Below are positions 17,274-17,947 of a DNA stretch of 17,947 nt, piece by piece; positions within the stretch are counted from its first letter, which is position 1; each line of letters opens with the position of its first letter. A program made the translations under genes and the position numbers. Origin of the DNA: Thiomonas sp. (GTDB lineage Bacteria > Pseudomonadota > Gammaproteobacteria > Burkholderiales > Burkholderiaceae_C); NCBI GenBank assembly GCA_028706735.1, contig JAQTVS010000015.1, positions 1-17,947 of the forward strand. The letters run 5' to 3'. Under the pieces are notes generated by a model. That model ran no database searches. It saw only the letters and a program-made list of their open reading frames with translations, and had not been told where the DNA came from.

Positions 17274-17947
17274 ATGACCGATCTGTCCGATGCCAAGATT
17301 CTGGCTGCCTATCGTCCGCAGCAGCGGCTGCGTTTTGTCACGGCGGCGGCGCTGTTCGACGGCCACGATGCGGCCATCAACATCATGCGGCGCATCCTCA
17401 TCGGCATGGGCGCCGAGGTCATTCACCTGGGACACAACCGTTCAGTGGACGAGATCGTCACCGCGGCGATTCAGGAGGACGCGCACGCCATCGCCATTTC
17501 CAGCTACCAGGGCGGGCATGTGGAATTTTTCCGCTACATGATCGACCGGCTGCGCGCTGAAGGCGCTGGGCATATCCAGGTGTTTGGCGGCGGCGGCGGG
17601 GTGATCGTGGCCACCGAGATCGCGGCGCTGCAGGCCTATGGCGTGGCGCGCATCTACAGCCCGGAAGACGGGCAGGCGCTGGGGCTGCAAGGCATGATCG
17701 GCGACATGCTGCGGCGTGCCGACAAGCCCCTGCCTGCGCGGGACGGCAAGCACGCGCTGGACGCGCTGCAGCCCGATGCGCAGCGACGCGCGCGCGTCAT
17801 CACCCAACTGGAAGGCGGCGCGGCAGATGCGGCGCTGCTGCACGAGCTCCATGCCAGGGCAGAAGCGGCGCACGGCGTGGTGCTGGGCGTCACCGGCACC
17901 GGCGGCGCAGGCAAAAGCAGCCTGGTGGACGAGCTGATTCGCCGCGT
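17274..17947 (+). CDS. icmF: Fused isobutyryl-CoA mutase IcmF, 5' part (runs off the window)
   Basis: First 224 codons of a coenzyme-B12-dependent acyl-CoA mutase; the frame is open to the window edge and the full protein should be near 1,090 residues. The N-terminal cobalamin-binding domain (about 15-145) has DGHDAAINIMRR (29-40), the IcmF form of the DxH motif; H31 is the expected axial ligand of the base-off cofactor. A Gly-rich stretch (105-109) follows. Next begins the MeaI-like G-protein chaperone domain with the P-loop GTGGAGKS (208-215). B12 domain first and P-loop directly after it is the order specific to IcmF, not to separate methylmalonyl-CoA mutase subunits. The reaction is isobutyryl-CoA to n-butyryl-CoA, or a related branched acyl-CoA. 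AGGAG (17263-17267) lies 6 bases before the ATG. Confidence 0.93.
   Translation, partial: MTDLSDAKILAAYRPQQRLRFVTAAALFDGHDAAINIMRRILIGMGAEVIHLGHNRSVDEIVTAAIQEDAHAIAISSYQGGHVEFFRYMIDRLRAEGAGHIQVFGGGGGVIVATEIAALQAYGVARIYSPEDGQALGLQGMIGDMLRRADKPLPARDGKHALDALQPDAQRRARVITQLEGGAADAALLHELHARAEAAHGVVLGVTGTGGAGKSSLVDELIRR

Overview
The window is a GC-rich, densely packed stretch of bacterial chromosome. Codon usage, gene families and gene order suggest a betaproteobacterium of the Burkholderiales, perhaps Thiomonas-like; that taxonomic guess rests on impression, not on a search. No rRNA, tRNA, CRISPR array, transposase or phage gene is visible. Most genes are ordinary chromosomal genes. The interest lies in small signals and in two broken loci.

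Left part (1-4760): on the minus strand, an aldo/keto reductase is followed by a HDOD-receiver-GGDEF signalling protein, with a perfect 11-bp inverted repeat between them. On the plus strand lies a second diguanylate cyclase carrying two copies of one sensory module. It ends at a bidirectional terminator that also serves the convergent APC-family amino-acid permease (minus strand, 4767-6404).

Middle (6405-11218): a 415-bp intergenic stretch holds a 12-bp tandem repeat and a cluster of GC-rich palindromes like a REP/MITE element. Four tightly packed plus-strand genes follow: a LOG-family nucleotide hydrolase, arginase, RecQ helicase and a Crp/Fnr-type regulator. They overlap or nearly abut (4-bp overlap, 28-bp gap, 11-bp overlap).

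Hcp region (11219-14082): the Crp/Fnr regulator is followed by a perfect FNR/DNR-type box, then hcp (class II hybrid cluster protein) and a ferredoxin-flavoprotein reductase that probably feeds it electrons. Together they look like a self-contained nitrosative-stress (NO/hydroxylamine) module. The box sits where a class II FNR-type activator should bind relative to a plausible -10 element.

Right part (14083-17947): a scar joins the 3' end of a terC-like gene (minus) to the 3' end of an nhaR-like gene (plus), as if one deletion removed both 5' halves of a divergent pair. Next is a small glycine-rich DUF1269-like membrane protein (minus). It is followed by a large OafA-type acyltransferase with a C-terminal SGNH domain, split by a frameshift exactly at a run of nine Cs, so a phase-variation candidate. 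Last is the 5' part of a fused acyl-CoA mutase (IcmF), preceded by a near-perfect palindrome that is probably an operator.

I found no clearly new multi-gene system. The best leads are the poly-C switch candidate, the regulator-box-hcp-reductase module, the double-ended deletion scar and the icmF operator.
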